A stretch of DNA of 43,729 bases, taken from Candidatus Niyogibacteria bacterium CG10_big_fil_rev_8_21_14_0_10_46_36 (GTDB taxonomy: Bacteria > Patescibacteriota > Minisyncoccia > 1-14-0-10-42-19). The stretch lies in contig PFCO01000004.1 in assembly GCA_002772995.1 (NCBI GenBank), forward strand, positions 1 through 43,729, written 5' to 3'. Below the pieces are notes generated by a model. That model was not told the DNA's origin and made no database searches. It saw only the letters and a program-made list of their open reading frames with translations. Below, piece after piece: positions 22,886 to 29,276 of the stretch; positions within the stretch are counted from its first letter, which is position 1, and each line of letters begins with the position of its first letter. Made by a program: the position numbers and the translations under genes.

Positions 22886-24038
22886 CAGTAGTCTTAAAAT
22901 AGTATATGTAACGCATGCGCGCATCCCCACGCAAAAAGCCCATGGCCTTGCAACGGTAAAGTTATGCGAAGCATTTGCGAAGGCGGGCGCAGAGGTAGAG
23001 CTGGTTGTCCCTCGGGTATGGTTTTCGGGGGACGAGGATATCCACTCATTTTATAATACGCAGCGGAACTTTGCTGTTACGCGCCTTCCTGCTATTGACC
23101 TTGGGTTTCTTGGAATGTTTGAGCGGGCAACATTCCCGCTGCGGTTTATTTCGTTTTCAAAAATAGCCGCGTGGTATTGTTTGTGGAAATACAACAAAGC
23201 AAACCGTGTGGTGTATATGTCTCACGATACTATCCCGCTCTATTTTCTCAGCTTTATTGCTAAAAATATTTTTTACGATATTCATGACTTCCCTTCGCAT
23301 TCGCTTTTCGCGCGGCGTGTTATGAAGACCGCGCGGGGGTTTTCCGTCCAGGCGCGCTCAAAAATCCCGTTTTTAATGGAGCACTTCGGCGTATCCCAAG
23401 AAAAGATTGCATATTGGCCGAATGGAACGGAAGTATCTCAATTCATGGCAGAAGGTATTACAAAAGAAGAGGCGAGAAAAAAGCTCTCAATTCCTTTGCA
23501 GAAAAAAATAGTACTTTATACCGGTCAGCTTTTCGGGTGGAAAGGCGTAGACACATTCATCCGCGCATCAAGTATGATTCCCGATGCCGATTTTTATATT
23601 GTGGGAGGGACTAAAAAAGATATCATGCGGACCAAACGCGAAGCCCGCGAATCTCAAAATGCCAACATCCATTTTTTTGGATATCGGCCGCATGATCAGA
23701 TGCCGGTATGGCTCCGTGCAGCAGATGTGGCGGTACTTCCGAACACCGGCCGGGAAGATATTTCGCGGTATTGGACATCCCCCATGAAATTATTTGAATA
23801 TATGGCTTCAGGCACTCCCATTGTTGCATCGCGCTTGCCTTCAATAGAGGAGGTCGTAGATGAGGGGTCGGCATTCTTTGCGGAGGCTGATAGCCCGCAG
23901 TCATTCGCTGATGCAATACAAAAAGCATTCCGTCACGGAAAAGAAAAAGGCGAGCGTGCACAGCAAGAATCAGCGCGCTATACATGGGATGCGCGCGCAG
24001 AAAAAATACTCACACACATCCGTACAGTATTAGGGTAG
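22878..24038 (+). CDS. GT4-type glycosyltransferase
   Basis: 386 residues. The N domain begins LKIVYVTHARIPTQKAHGL, includes an FFYDIHDFP-like segment at FYDIHDFPSHS; the C domain has VLYTGQLFGWKGVDTFI, HFFGYRPHDQMPVWLRAADV and LPNTGREDISRYWTSPMKLFEYMASGTPIV, a pattern of the GT4 donor site with a single Glu. Last gene of the operon; no hairpin is visible between it and the convergent gene 11 bases downstream. Confidence 0.9.
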   Translation: MDNSSLKIVYVTHARIPTQKAHGLATVKLCEAFAKAGAEVELVVPRVWFSGDEDIHSFYNTQRNFAVTRLPAIDLGFLGMFERATFPLRFISFSKIAAWYCLWKYNKANRVVYMSHDTIPLYFLSFIAKNIFYDIHDFPSHSLFARRVMKTARGFSVQARSKIPFLMEHFGVSQEKIAYWPNGTEVSQFMAEGITKEEARKKLSIPLQKKIVLYTGQLFGWKGVDTFIRASSMIPDADFYIVGGTKKDIMRTKREARESQNANIHFFGYRPHDQMPVWLRAADVAVLPNTGREDISRYWTSPMKLFEYMASGTPIVASRLPSIEEVVDEGSAFFAEADSPQSFADAIQKAFRHGKEKGERAQQESARYTWDARAEKILTHIRTVLG

Positions 24039-24049
24039 GCGGAGAAAGA

Positions 24050-24304
24050 TTATTGTCCCGGGAGAATCGCGTTGAATTGAGAGAGGAGCTCTGAAAGCCG
24101 CGCAACATTGCTGGAGAATGCTTCAAGATACGGCTGTACTTTGATGAACCCGATAACAAGCAGCGCAATGACCAGTCCCCACTTTACAAAAAAGAAAAAC
24201 CGGCCCCATAGGCGCGCGCGGTTCAGCGCTTTGAGTATCTTTAATGATTCACGCGATACCTTGAGGTTTTCCTCAAGGAGTTTTTTTAGTTCTTTATCGT
24301 CCAT
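24050..24304 (-). CDS. Small coiled-coil plus transmembrane protein
   Basis: 84 residues. A charged helical N terminus (MDDKELKKLLEENLKVSRES, probable coiled coil to ~30) leads to one transmembrane helix (about 36-53, FFFFVKWGLVIALLVIGF) and a short external tail. Such short helix-TM proteins are frequent in Patescibacteria, with unknown function. On the minus strand TATACT ends 6-7 bases before the ATG, with a CAGACA 17 bp further upstream, so the mRNA is probably leaderless. Convergent with the glycan operon. Confidence 0.65.
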   Translation of the reverse strand: MDDKELKKLLEENLKVSRESLKILKALNRARLWGRFFFFVKWGLVIALLVIGFIKVQPYLEAFSSNVARLSELLSQFNAILPGQ

Positions 24305-24345
24305 AGAGTAAGTATACTACGGGTTTGGGGGAGTGTCTGCATTTA

Positions 24346-24373
24346 TTGACTTTTTGTAATTTTAGTGTATAAT
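24346..24373 (+). promoter_or_regulatory. Promoter of the PD-(D/E)XK-like gene
   Basis: TTGACT (24346-24351), 16-bp spacer, consensus TATAAT (24368-24373). AAGGAGGAG follows just before the ATG at 24440. Confidence 0.8.
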
Positions 24374-24439
24374 AGCATCAGTTTAAAAATCAAATATATG
24401 CTCGGTTTTGTCATATGAGACCGGGCAAGGAGGAGTCGT

Positions 24440-25327
24440 ATGAATGCTGTCGCGGTACAAGAAAAGACGAAGAAAGTTTCGCCGCAGGTTGTCATCAAGA
24501 ATTACATTATGAATGACCTGCGTGCGCTTGCTATGAAAGCTTTTTTGAATGGCAAGGGTGATATTTCTTGTGTCTCGTATGAAATAACAACCCCCGAACT
24601 TGCGAAGATGTTTGAGGGAGGCCTTTTGCCCGGCATCAAACGCAAGCATCTCCAGCAGTATGTGCGGGAGGTTCTCTGTGCGTGCGAGGACAAGAAAGAG
24701 ATATTGCTGGTGCGCGACGGGAAGAAAGCAGTTCGGCGCATTCAATTTCGTATGCATTTTGGAGAGCATGCGGCAGGCATATGCAAGGGAAAACAAAAAA
24801 CAATTCTCCGTAAAAAAAACGGGAACGATGTCCTTGTAGAGAGAATAAAGAACGGGATACAGCGTCCTGCGGGGCGTTTCATTTTTCCAAAGAGCAAGAA
24901 GCGCGGTGAGGCGCATGAGGCATGTAATAAAGGCGACAGGAATGAGATGCGCTTTTACCAGCTTATTTCTCTCTGGTGCGCTCGCATTACTTTTGCGCTC
25001 AAAGAGTTAGGCGTGACAATCCGTACACAAAAGTCAGGCAGACACAGACCCGAAGCAGGATTGTTCGACCGCAAGGACAAAGCGGGAGAGGACGTGGATG
25101 TTCTGGTGTTTCTCGGAAAGAAGCGTTTCTGGTTTATCTTTGATGTGAAGTCCTCGCGGAGCAGGGCGAAAGATTTTAATAAAAATATTTTTCTCACCAA
25201 GCATCAAAAAGACGCGACATTAAAACGGGCGATATTAGTGAATGATGAACGGAGTGATGACGACATTATAAAGGAAGTCATTCGTCACATTGCCCGGGCA
25301 ACTACCGTTACTCTTCCTTTGTATTAA
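24440..25327 (+). CDS. Hypothetical protein with PD-(D/E)XK nuclease-like C terminus
   Basis: 295 residues, strongly basic. The N-terminal ~105 residues alternate helices with short strands and may be a winged-helix module (TPELAKMFEGG). The middle is a Lys/Arg-rich linker. The C-terminal ~130 residues resemble a restriction-endonuclease fold: Glu169 in a helix, then EDVDVLVFLGKKRFWFIFDV with KSS, giving Asp220 and D235-x-K237, the spacing of a PD-(D/E)XK active site. I recognise no named family. It may be a DNA-repair, recombination or defence nuclease. It has strong transcription and translation signals and a terminator, so it is probably well expressed. Confidence 0.65.
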   Translation: MNAVAVQEKTKKVSPQVVIKNYIMNDLRALAMKAFLNGKGDISCVSYEITTPELAKMFEGGLLPGIKRKHLQQYVREVLCACEDKKEILLVRDGKKAVRRIQFRMHFGEHAAGICKGKQKTILRKKNGNDVLVERIKNGIQRPAGRFIFPKSKKRGEAHEACNKGDRNEMRFYQLISLWCARITFALKELGVTIRTQKSGRHRPEAGLFDRKDKAGEDVDVLVFLGKKRFWFIFDVKSSRSRAKDFNKNIFLTKHQKDATLKRAILVNDERSDDDIIKEVIRHIARATTVTLPLY

Positions 25328-25333
25328 AAAACA

Positions 25334-25367
25334 GCCGCCTCTTCTGGCAACAGAAAGGCGGTTTTTT
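25334..25367 (+). terminator. Terminator of the PD-(D/E)XK-like gene
   Basis: CCGCC (25335-25339) pairs with GGCGG (25357-25361), with an inner TTCTG/CAGAA stem and GCAA tetraloop, followed by six T. Confidence 0.85.
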
Positions 25368-25434
25368 GTTACAATTTTTTAAGCACTCGCATCACAGCTT
25401 ATTCGCTCCCGCCGTTTCGGGCGAAAGTGAAAAT

Positions 25435-25505
25435 TGGCGGAGGCGGGAGGATTCGAACCTCCGAACCCTTTTTGGGGTTAATCTCACTTGCGGTAGGATT
25501 GCTTT
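25435..25505 (-). pseudogene. tRNA-Ser 3' remnant with encoded CCA
   Basis: On the minus strand this stretch ends in the long variable arm, T arm and 3' acceptor strand of a tRNA-Ser, nearly identical to the intact copy 50 bases upstream, and it carries a complete GCCA 3' end (25438-25435). An AAAGCAA segment (25505-25499) also aligns with the intact gene. The 17 bases in the anticodon-arm position form a poor stem and lack U33, and there is no D arm or 5' acceptor strand. It is a truncated copy, not a functional tRNA. Confidence 0.7.
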
Positions 25506-25546
25506 GTTTTTGTTCCTTTTGATTTCGCAAAAACCCTGGGTGCGTC

Positions 25547-25659
25547 TTATAAACAATGCGGAGGCGGGAGGATTCGAACCTCCGAACCCCTTTTGGGGGT
25601 TAACACATTAGCAGTGTGTTGCTTTCAGCCACTCAGCCACGCCTCCGCATTGTTTATAA
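25547..25659. repeat. 20-bp perfect inverted repeat enclosing tRNA-Ser
   Basis: Bases 25547-25566 are the exact reverse complement of 25640-25659. The inner 7 bp are the tRNA acceptor stem; the outer 13 bp (TTATAAACAATGC outside the tRNA) extend it beyond both mature ends. Further out, GGGTGC (25538-25543) and GCACCC (25668-25673) also pair. The tRNA therefore sits at the tip of a long helix. Confidence 0.85.
25559..25646 (-). tRNA. tRNA-Ser(GCT)
   Basis: 88 nt on the minus strand. Acceptor GGAGGCG (25646-25640) pairs with CGCCTCC (25566-25560); T8-G9 and D arm GCTGAGTGGC follow; the anticodon stem ACACA/TGTGT holds loop CTGCTAA with anticodon GCT (reads AGC/AGU); the long variable arm CCCC...GGGG is diagnostic for tRNA-Ser; T arm GGAGG TTCGAAT CCTCC; discriminator G (25559). 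The genomic 3' end continues CAT, so the CCA is not encoded. Confidence 0.93.
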
Positions 25660-25675
25660 AATTTGAAGCACCCCC

Positions 25676-25703
25676 GCGAAAAGCAAAATTTTTTGCTTTT
25701 CGC
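25676..25703. repeat. 13-bp hairpin between tRNA-Ser copies
   Basis: GCGAAAAGCAAAA (25676-25688) is the reverse complement of TTTTGCTTTTCGC (25691-25703). On the minus strand it begins within the D-loop region of the 5' tRNA-Ser fragment and folds back on it. Confidence 0.75.
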
Positions 25704-25722
25704 CCACTCAGCCATCCCCTCC
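25694..25722 (-). pseudogene. tRNA-Ser 5' remnant
   Basis: On the minus strand GGAGGGGATGGCTGAGTGGG followed by CGAAAAGC matches the acceptor and D arm of the intact tRNA-Ser (GGAGGCGTGGCTGAGTGGCT), with one extra base before the D arm. It then runs into a hairpin instead of an anticodon arm. No 3' half follows before the intact gene, so it is a fragment. Confidence 0.6.
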
Positions 25723-25782
25723 GTATTTCTTACAAAACAAGAACTTATGCCTCCATGTATGTGTAAAACTATATCATATTCC

Positions 25783-26451
25783 TCATCCCTTCGCTATGGT
25801 TATACCGAATATTTTTTCCGCACCGGCGTCTCGTAATATGCGCGCGCATTCGTTGAGTGTTGCGCCTGATGTGAGCACATCATCAACCAGGATGATTGCG
25901 CGTTCTTTTGGAGAAAAATTCTTTGCCAGAGTGAGCGATCCTCGGATATTTTTCTTTCGTTCCATTTTTGTGCGAAGTGTTGTTTGCGATGGCGTGTGTG
26001 TTGTTTTTAGTATTGCGTGCATATCTGTTTCCCAGTTGCACGCCTTTGCCACATGTTCCATAAATACTTCTGCGTGGTTGTATCCGCGTATTCGTTTTGT
26101 TTTTTGTGATATGGGCACAGGAACCAGAAGGGGGGAATGTGTTTCGGGAAAAAGCGAAGAGAGATCCCGCGCGTAATGTGCGGAGATACCTCCAAACCGC
26201 TCCGCGAGCCGTTTTGCGCGGCGGTATTTAATATGCCGTATAGCTTTCCGTACCGCGGGGGTGCTGTAGTGAAATAGCGAAAGCACGATAACGCCTGAAG
26301 AAAGCCGCGTGCGTTCGGGGCTTGCAAAGAAGCGCTCACACGCCTCGCAAAAAAGCTCATCTGCCTTCCCGCACCCAAAGCATCGCTCGGGGAAAAGGAT
26401 GCCAGACGCCTTTAGGAGTGCTGTGTGGATAAGTCGGAATACCATGCGCAT
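25783..26451 (-). CDS. comF: ComF-family phosphoribosyltransferase-like protein
   Basis: 222 residues. An N-terminal zinc-finger-like CFGCGKADELFCEACERFF (two CxxC pairs) is followed by a core with HYSTPAVRKAIRHIKYRRAK, LLVPVPISQKTKRIRGYNHA and the PRPP-binding motif AIILVDDVLTSGATLNECA. ComF is needed for uptake or processing of transforming DNA in naturally competent bacteria, probably on the cytoplasmic side; here it lies next to the type IV pilus locus, which supports a competence role. The promoter TTGTCA-17-TATAAA (26482-26454) places the transcription start close to the third codon, so translation may begin leaderless at ATG 26445 (MVFRLIHT). Confidence 0.9.
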   Translation of the reverse strand: MRMVFRLIHTALLKASGILFPERCFGCGKADELFCEACERFFASPERTRLSSGVIVLSLFHYSTPAVRKAIRHIKYRRAKRLAERFGGISAHYARDLSSLFPETHSPLLVPVPISQKTKRIRGYNHAEVFMEHVAKACNWETDMHAILKTTHTPSQTTLRTKMERKKNIRGSLTLAKNFSPKERAIILVDDVLTSGATLNECARILRDAGAEKIFGITIAKG

Positions 26452-26453
26452 TT

Positions 26454-26482
26454 TTTATAGTATAATAAAAGGAGATTGACAA
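26454..26482 (-). promoter_or_regulatory. Promoter of comF
   Basis: On the minus strand TTGTCA (26482-26477), 17-bp spacer, TATAAA (26459-26454). The ATG codons at 26451 and 26445 lie 2 and 8 bases downstream of the -10 box; the second fits a leaderless start. Confidence 0.65.
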
Positions 26483-26521
26483 GGCTTTTTGCTTTATAGA
26501 TGAATGATTACGCGCCTTTTA

Positions 26522-26530
26522 TGGTATACT
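26522..26530 (+). promoter_or_regulatory. Extended -10 promoter of the pilus locus
   Basis: TGGTATACT (TGn plus TATACT at 26525-26530) lies 58 bases before pilM. No clear -35. This is the probable promoter for pilM and the genes downstream. Confidence 0.55.
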
Positions 26531-26588
26531 AAATAGACAGCGCTTGTTTCGTGTCTTGTGAATGGCACGACTTTTAGCGTAAGTATAC

Positions 26589-27734
26589 ATGGCCGACATT
26601 TCTTTTTTCAAAAATCTTGGTTTCGGAAAGAAAATTTCATTGTGGAGTAAGAGCACAAAGAGTATTACGGGTGTTGACTTAGGGTTGTCATCGGTAAAAA
26701 TAGTCCAGCTCCGCAGAGAAAAAGAACGCGCAGTGCTTGAAACATACGGAGAGCTTGCAACGGGTCCGTATAGCGGACTTTCCGTAGGGCAGGCGGTTCA
26801 GCTTGTCGACGAAAAAATTGTGGAGATGCTGAAAGACCTGATCAAAGAGTCAGGCATTACCGCAAAAGATGTCGTACTTTCGATTCCGCTTCGTTCAAGC
26901 TTTGTGACACTTATTAAGGTGCCGCTTATGTCCGATGCGGAGATTAATCAGATGGTTCCGTATGAAGCGCGTAAATATATTCCCGTCCCGATTGATGAGG
27001 TGGTTCTTGATTGGTGGGCGATTCCTGAAGGATTTGTCCAAACAAAAGAAGGAGGCCCCGATGCCGGCGAGCCTATTGCTCCCGAAGAAGAAAGAAAGCG
27101 CACCGTTTCCATTCTGCTTGTTGCAATCCATAAAGAAACAATCGCCAAATATAAGGCGATTATGGAGAGTGTCGGGTTAAGTGTACGCGCTCTTGAGATT
27201 GAGGTGTTTAGTATCGCCCGTTCTCTGCTTGCGCGCGATTTAGCGCCTATTTTGCTTGTTGATTTCGGTGCGTCGTCTACAAAAATAACCGTTGTTGATT
27301 ATGGTATTGTGCGCTCTTCACACAGCGTAGACAGGGGGTCGCAGGATATCACGCTGACTATTTCGCGGGCACTCGGTATTGATTTTACGCGCGCCGAAGA
27401 AATGAAGCGCGAAATTGGCCTTTCGCTCCGGCCCGAACACCGGGAAGTGCACGGCGTTATTGAGCCGATGCTTAACCATGTGTTTTCAAATGCGGTACGG
27501 GTAGCGCAGGATTACCAGCGGCGGCATAGCCGCTCCATCAACCGTGTTATTCTTGTCGGGGGAGGCGCAAAAATGTACGGCCTTGTAGATTACGCGGTGA
27601 AAAAGTTCGGCATAGAAACAACGCTTGGAGATCCGTTCCGGCGGGTGCAGTACCCGGCATTCTTGCAGCCGGTATTGAAGGACATAGGACCGTCGTTTGC
27701 GCAAGCAATCGGCCTTGCGGTGCGGGAGCTATAA
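26589..27734 (+). CDS. pilM: Type IV pilus assembly protein PilM
   Basis: 381 residues, actin-like ATPase fold of the inner-membrane alignment complex. Signatures: SITGVDLGLSSVKIVQL (phosphate 1 loop), DVVLSIPLRSSFVTLIKVP, MVPYEARKYIPVPIDEVVLDW, LLVDFGASSTKITVVD (phosphate 2), and NRVILVGGGAKMYGLVDY (adenosine motif). PilM sits in the cytoplasm and binds the N-terminal tail of PilN. First gene of the pilus cluster; typical length. No strong Shine-Dalgarno is visible before the ATG. Confidence 0.93.
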   Translation: MADISFFKNLGFGKKISLWSKSTKSITGVDLGLSSVKIVQLRREKERAVLETYGELATGPYSGLSVGQAVQLVDEKIVEMLKDLIKESGITAKDVVLSIPLRSSFVTLIKVPLMSDAEINQMVPYEARKYIPVPIDEVVLDWWAIPEGFVQTKEGGPDAGEPIAPEEERKRTVSILLVAIHKETIAKYKAIMESVGLSVRALEIEVFSIARSLLARDLAPILLVDFGASSTKITVVDYGIVRSSHSVDRGSQDITLTISRALGIDFTRAEEMKREIGLSLRPEHREVHGVIEPMLNHVFSNAVRVAQDYQRRHSRSINRVILVGGGAKMYGLVDYAVKKFGIETTLGDPFRRVQYPAFLQPVLKDIGPSFAQAIGLAVREL

Positions 27735-27795
27735 TCGTTAGTCGTTAACTTTTAATTTTTACAGTGTTAACAGTTAAGGATTAAAGATAAAAATT

Positions 27796-28356
27796 ATGGC
27801 TGATACCCCATCATTTATTCCAAAACGAGCGCCGTCAGGCATCACACGCCGGCCGGAAGTACGGCGCCAACCGATAGACAAATTCATTATTCTTCCGTCT
27901 ATCGTGCTTTTAATCTCCTTCTTGCTTGCGGGGAGTATTTTCCTGTACCGGCGGTTTTTAGAAAACCGTATTGACGATCTCAACACAAACCTTCGACGGA
28001 TAGAAGGGCAATTTGAAGCGCCTCTCATTAACGAGCTGACGCGCATTTCAAAAGAAATTGAAGCGGCAAAATTAGTGCTTGCAAGCCATGTTGAGAATTC
28101 GGAAGTGTTCGATTTTCTGGAATCATACATACATCCGGATGTCTATTTCACATCCCTCACATTTGATGGAGCGACGGCAACGCTTTCAGGAGAAGCGCCG
28201 AGTTATACGGCTCTTGCCGAACAGATGAAATTATTTGAATCAAGTGGGGTGATAAAGTTGGTTCGTATTTCAAACCTCGGTCTGAAAGAAACAGGGCAGG
28301 TGAGCTTTGATATTGCTCTCGGTTTTGATATATCTATTTTTCACTATCAACCATAA
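27796..28356 (+). CDS. pilN: Type IV pilus assembly protein PilN-like
   Basis: 186 residues. A Pro/Arg-rich cytoplasmic tail (1-29), which in the family binds PilM, precedes one transmembrane helix (30-50), a coiled coil (51-90) and a ferredoxin-like periplasmic-type domain. Sequence identity to classical PilN is low; the call rests on layout and position between pilM and pilO. It forms the membrane-anchored alignment complex with PilM and PilO. Confidence 0.8.
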   Translation: MADTPSFIPKRAPSGITRRPEVRRQPIDKFIILPSIVLLISFLLAGSIFLYRRFLENRIDDLNTNLRRIEGQFEAPLINELTRISKEIEAAKLVLASHVENSEVFDFLESYIHPDVYFTSLTFDGATATLSGEAPSYTALAEQMKLFESSGVIKLVRISNLGLKETGQVSFDIALGFDISIFHYQP

Positions 28357-28359
28357 CGC

Positions 28360-28947
28360 ATGAAACTCATAGCTTCCATTTTCATATTAGCAGGAGCAGT
28401 CGCGGTGTTCTTCTTTATCTCCCGCCCCGAACTCGACAGGATAACGGGACTTCGGGCAGAAGAAGGAGAGATTTCGCAGTCGCTGGCAGAACTTCAGGAA
28501 CTTGCACAGCTCCGGGATTCGTTATTGTCGCAATATAACGCGGTCAATCCGCTGGATATTGAACGGCTGGACAAGATAGTTCCGTCAGCTATTGATTCGG
28601 GGCTGTTGATAGCGGAGCTTGAGGCGTTTGCCCAGCAGTATAATGTCATCCTGAACAGCGTTTCGATAACGGACGAAAAACAACAGCAACAACAGCAACA
28701 ACAGCGGGGAGTAGTTGCGCGTACTGTTGCTGAACAGCCATTCCAGAAGCTCCCGATGTCTCTTCAAATAGCGGGGAGTTATACTTCTCTTCGTGAATTT
28801 TTGAAGCGCTTGGAGATAAATACCCGCATTGTTGATATTTCGGAAATACATTTTTCAGGAGGAGAGGATAATTTTTATGAATTCCAAGTCGAAGCGCATA
28901 CCTATTGGACGGGAGACATCGCGCAGAGTGCAGGAACGGCTAATTAA
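28360..28947 (+). CDS. pilO: Type IV pilus assembly protein PilO-like
   Basis: 195 residues: a transmembrane helix (4-20), a coiled coil (about 28-55), and a ferredoxin-like domain with LPMSLQIAGSYTSLREFLKR and IVDISEIHF, typical of PilO. Three bases after pilN. An in-frame run of eight Gln (encoded by CAA/CAG, 28681-28704) interrupts the globular domain between its first strand and the next. Together with PilN it links the cytoplasmic motor to the pilus. Confidence 0.85.
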   Translation: MKLIASIFILAGAVAVFFFISRPELDRITGLRAEEGEISQSLAELQELAQLRDSLLSQYNAVNPLDIERLDKIVPSAIDSGLLIAELEAFAQQYNVILNSVSITDEKQQQQQQQQRGVVARTVAEQPFQKLPMSLQIAGSYTSLREFLKRLEINTRIVDISEIHFSGGEDNFYEFQVEAHTYWTGDIAQSAGTAN

Positions 28948-28959
28948 TAAAAAGCATAT

Positions 28960-29253
28960 ATGAGTAAAACAAAACAAAACATTCTCGTTGCTGTTCTCGC
29001 CGTTGCTCTTTTGGGCACTGCGTATATTTGGTATTCTCAATCGCCGACTACCGGCAATGAGGGTATATCGCGCGTTGAAGGCCCCTCAAACCAGCAACGG
29101 ATACAGTTTCTTGCGCTATTGCGGACGCTCAAAGGGCTAAAGTTTGATACATCGTTCTTTCAGGATCCGGTATACCAGAGTCTCATTGACTCCGGGGTGC
29201 AAGTGAATATACCGGCGGAGCGCGGGGCGATAAACCCGTTTGAGCCAAGATAA
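28960..29253 (+). CDS. Small pilus-locus protein in the PilP position
   Basis: 97 residues. A transmembrane helix (about 8-25) is followed by a short external domain with RTLKGLKFDTSFFQDPVYQS and a C terminus GAINPFEPR. The NPFxP end recalls the conserved 'RxNPF' segments of PilP-type linkers. It lies between pilO and pilB, exactly where PilP is found in other bacteria, but it is much shorter and there is no secretin in the window, as expected for a cell lacking a classical outer membrane. Probably a pilus accessory or anchoring subunit specific to this lineage. Confidence 0.7.
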   Translation: MSKTKQNILVAVLAVALLGTAYIWYSQSPTTGNEGISRVEGPSNQQRIQFLALLRTLKGLKFDTSFFQDPVYQSLIDSGVQVNIPAERGAINPFEPR

Positions 29254-29276
29254 CAATATAATATACTACAGGCTTT

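Noticed and set aside
25366-25611. Plus-strand open frame encoding EDSNLRT and GGFEPPNP
   Set aside because: It is the antisense of the tRNA-Ser copies, a well-known source of false protein predictions.
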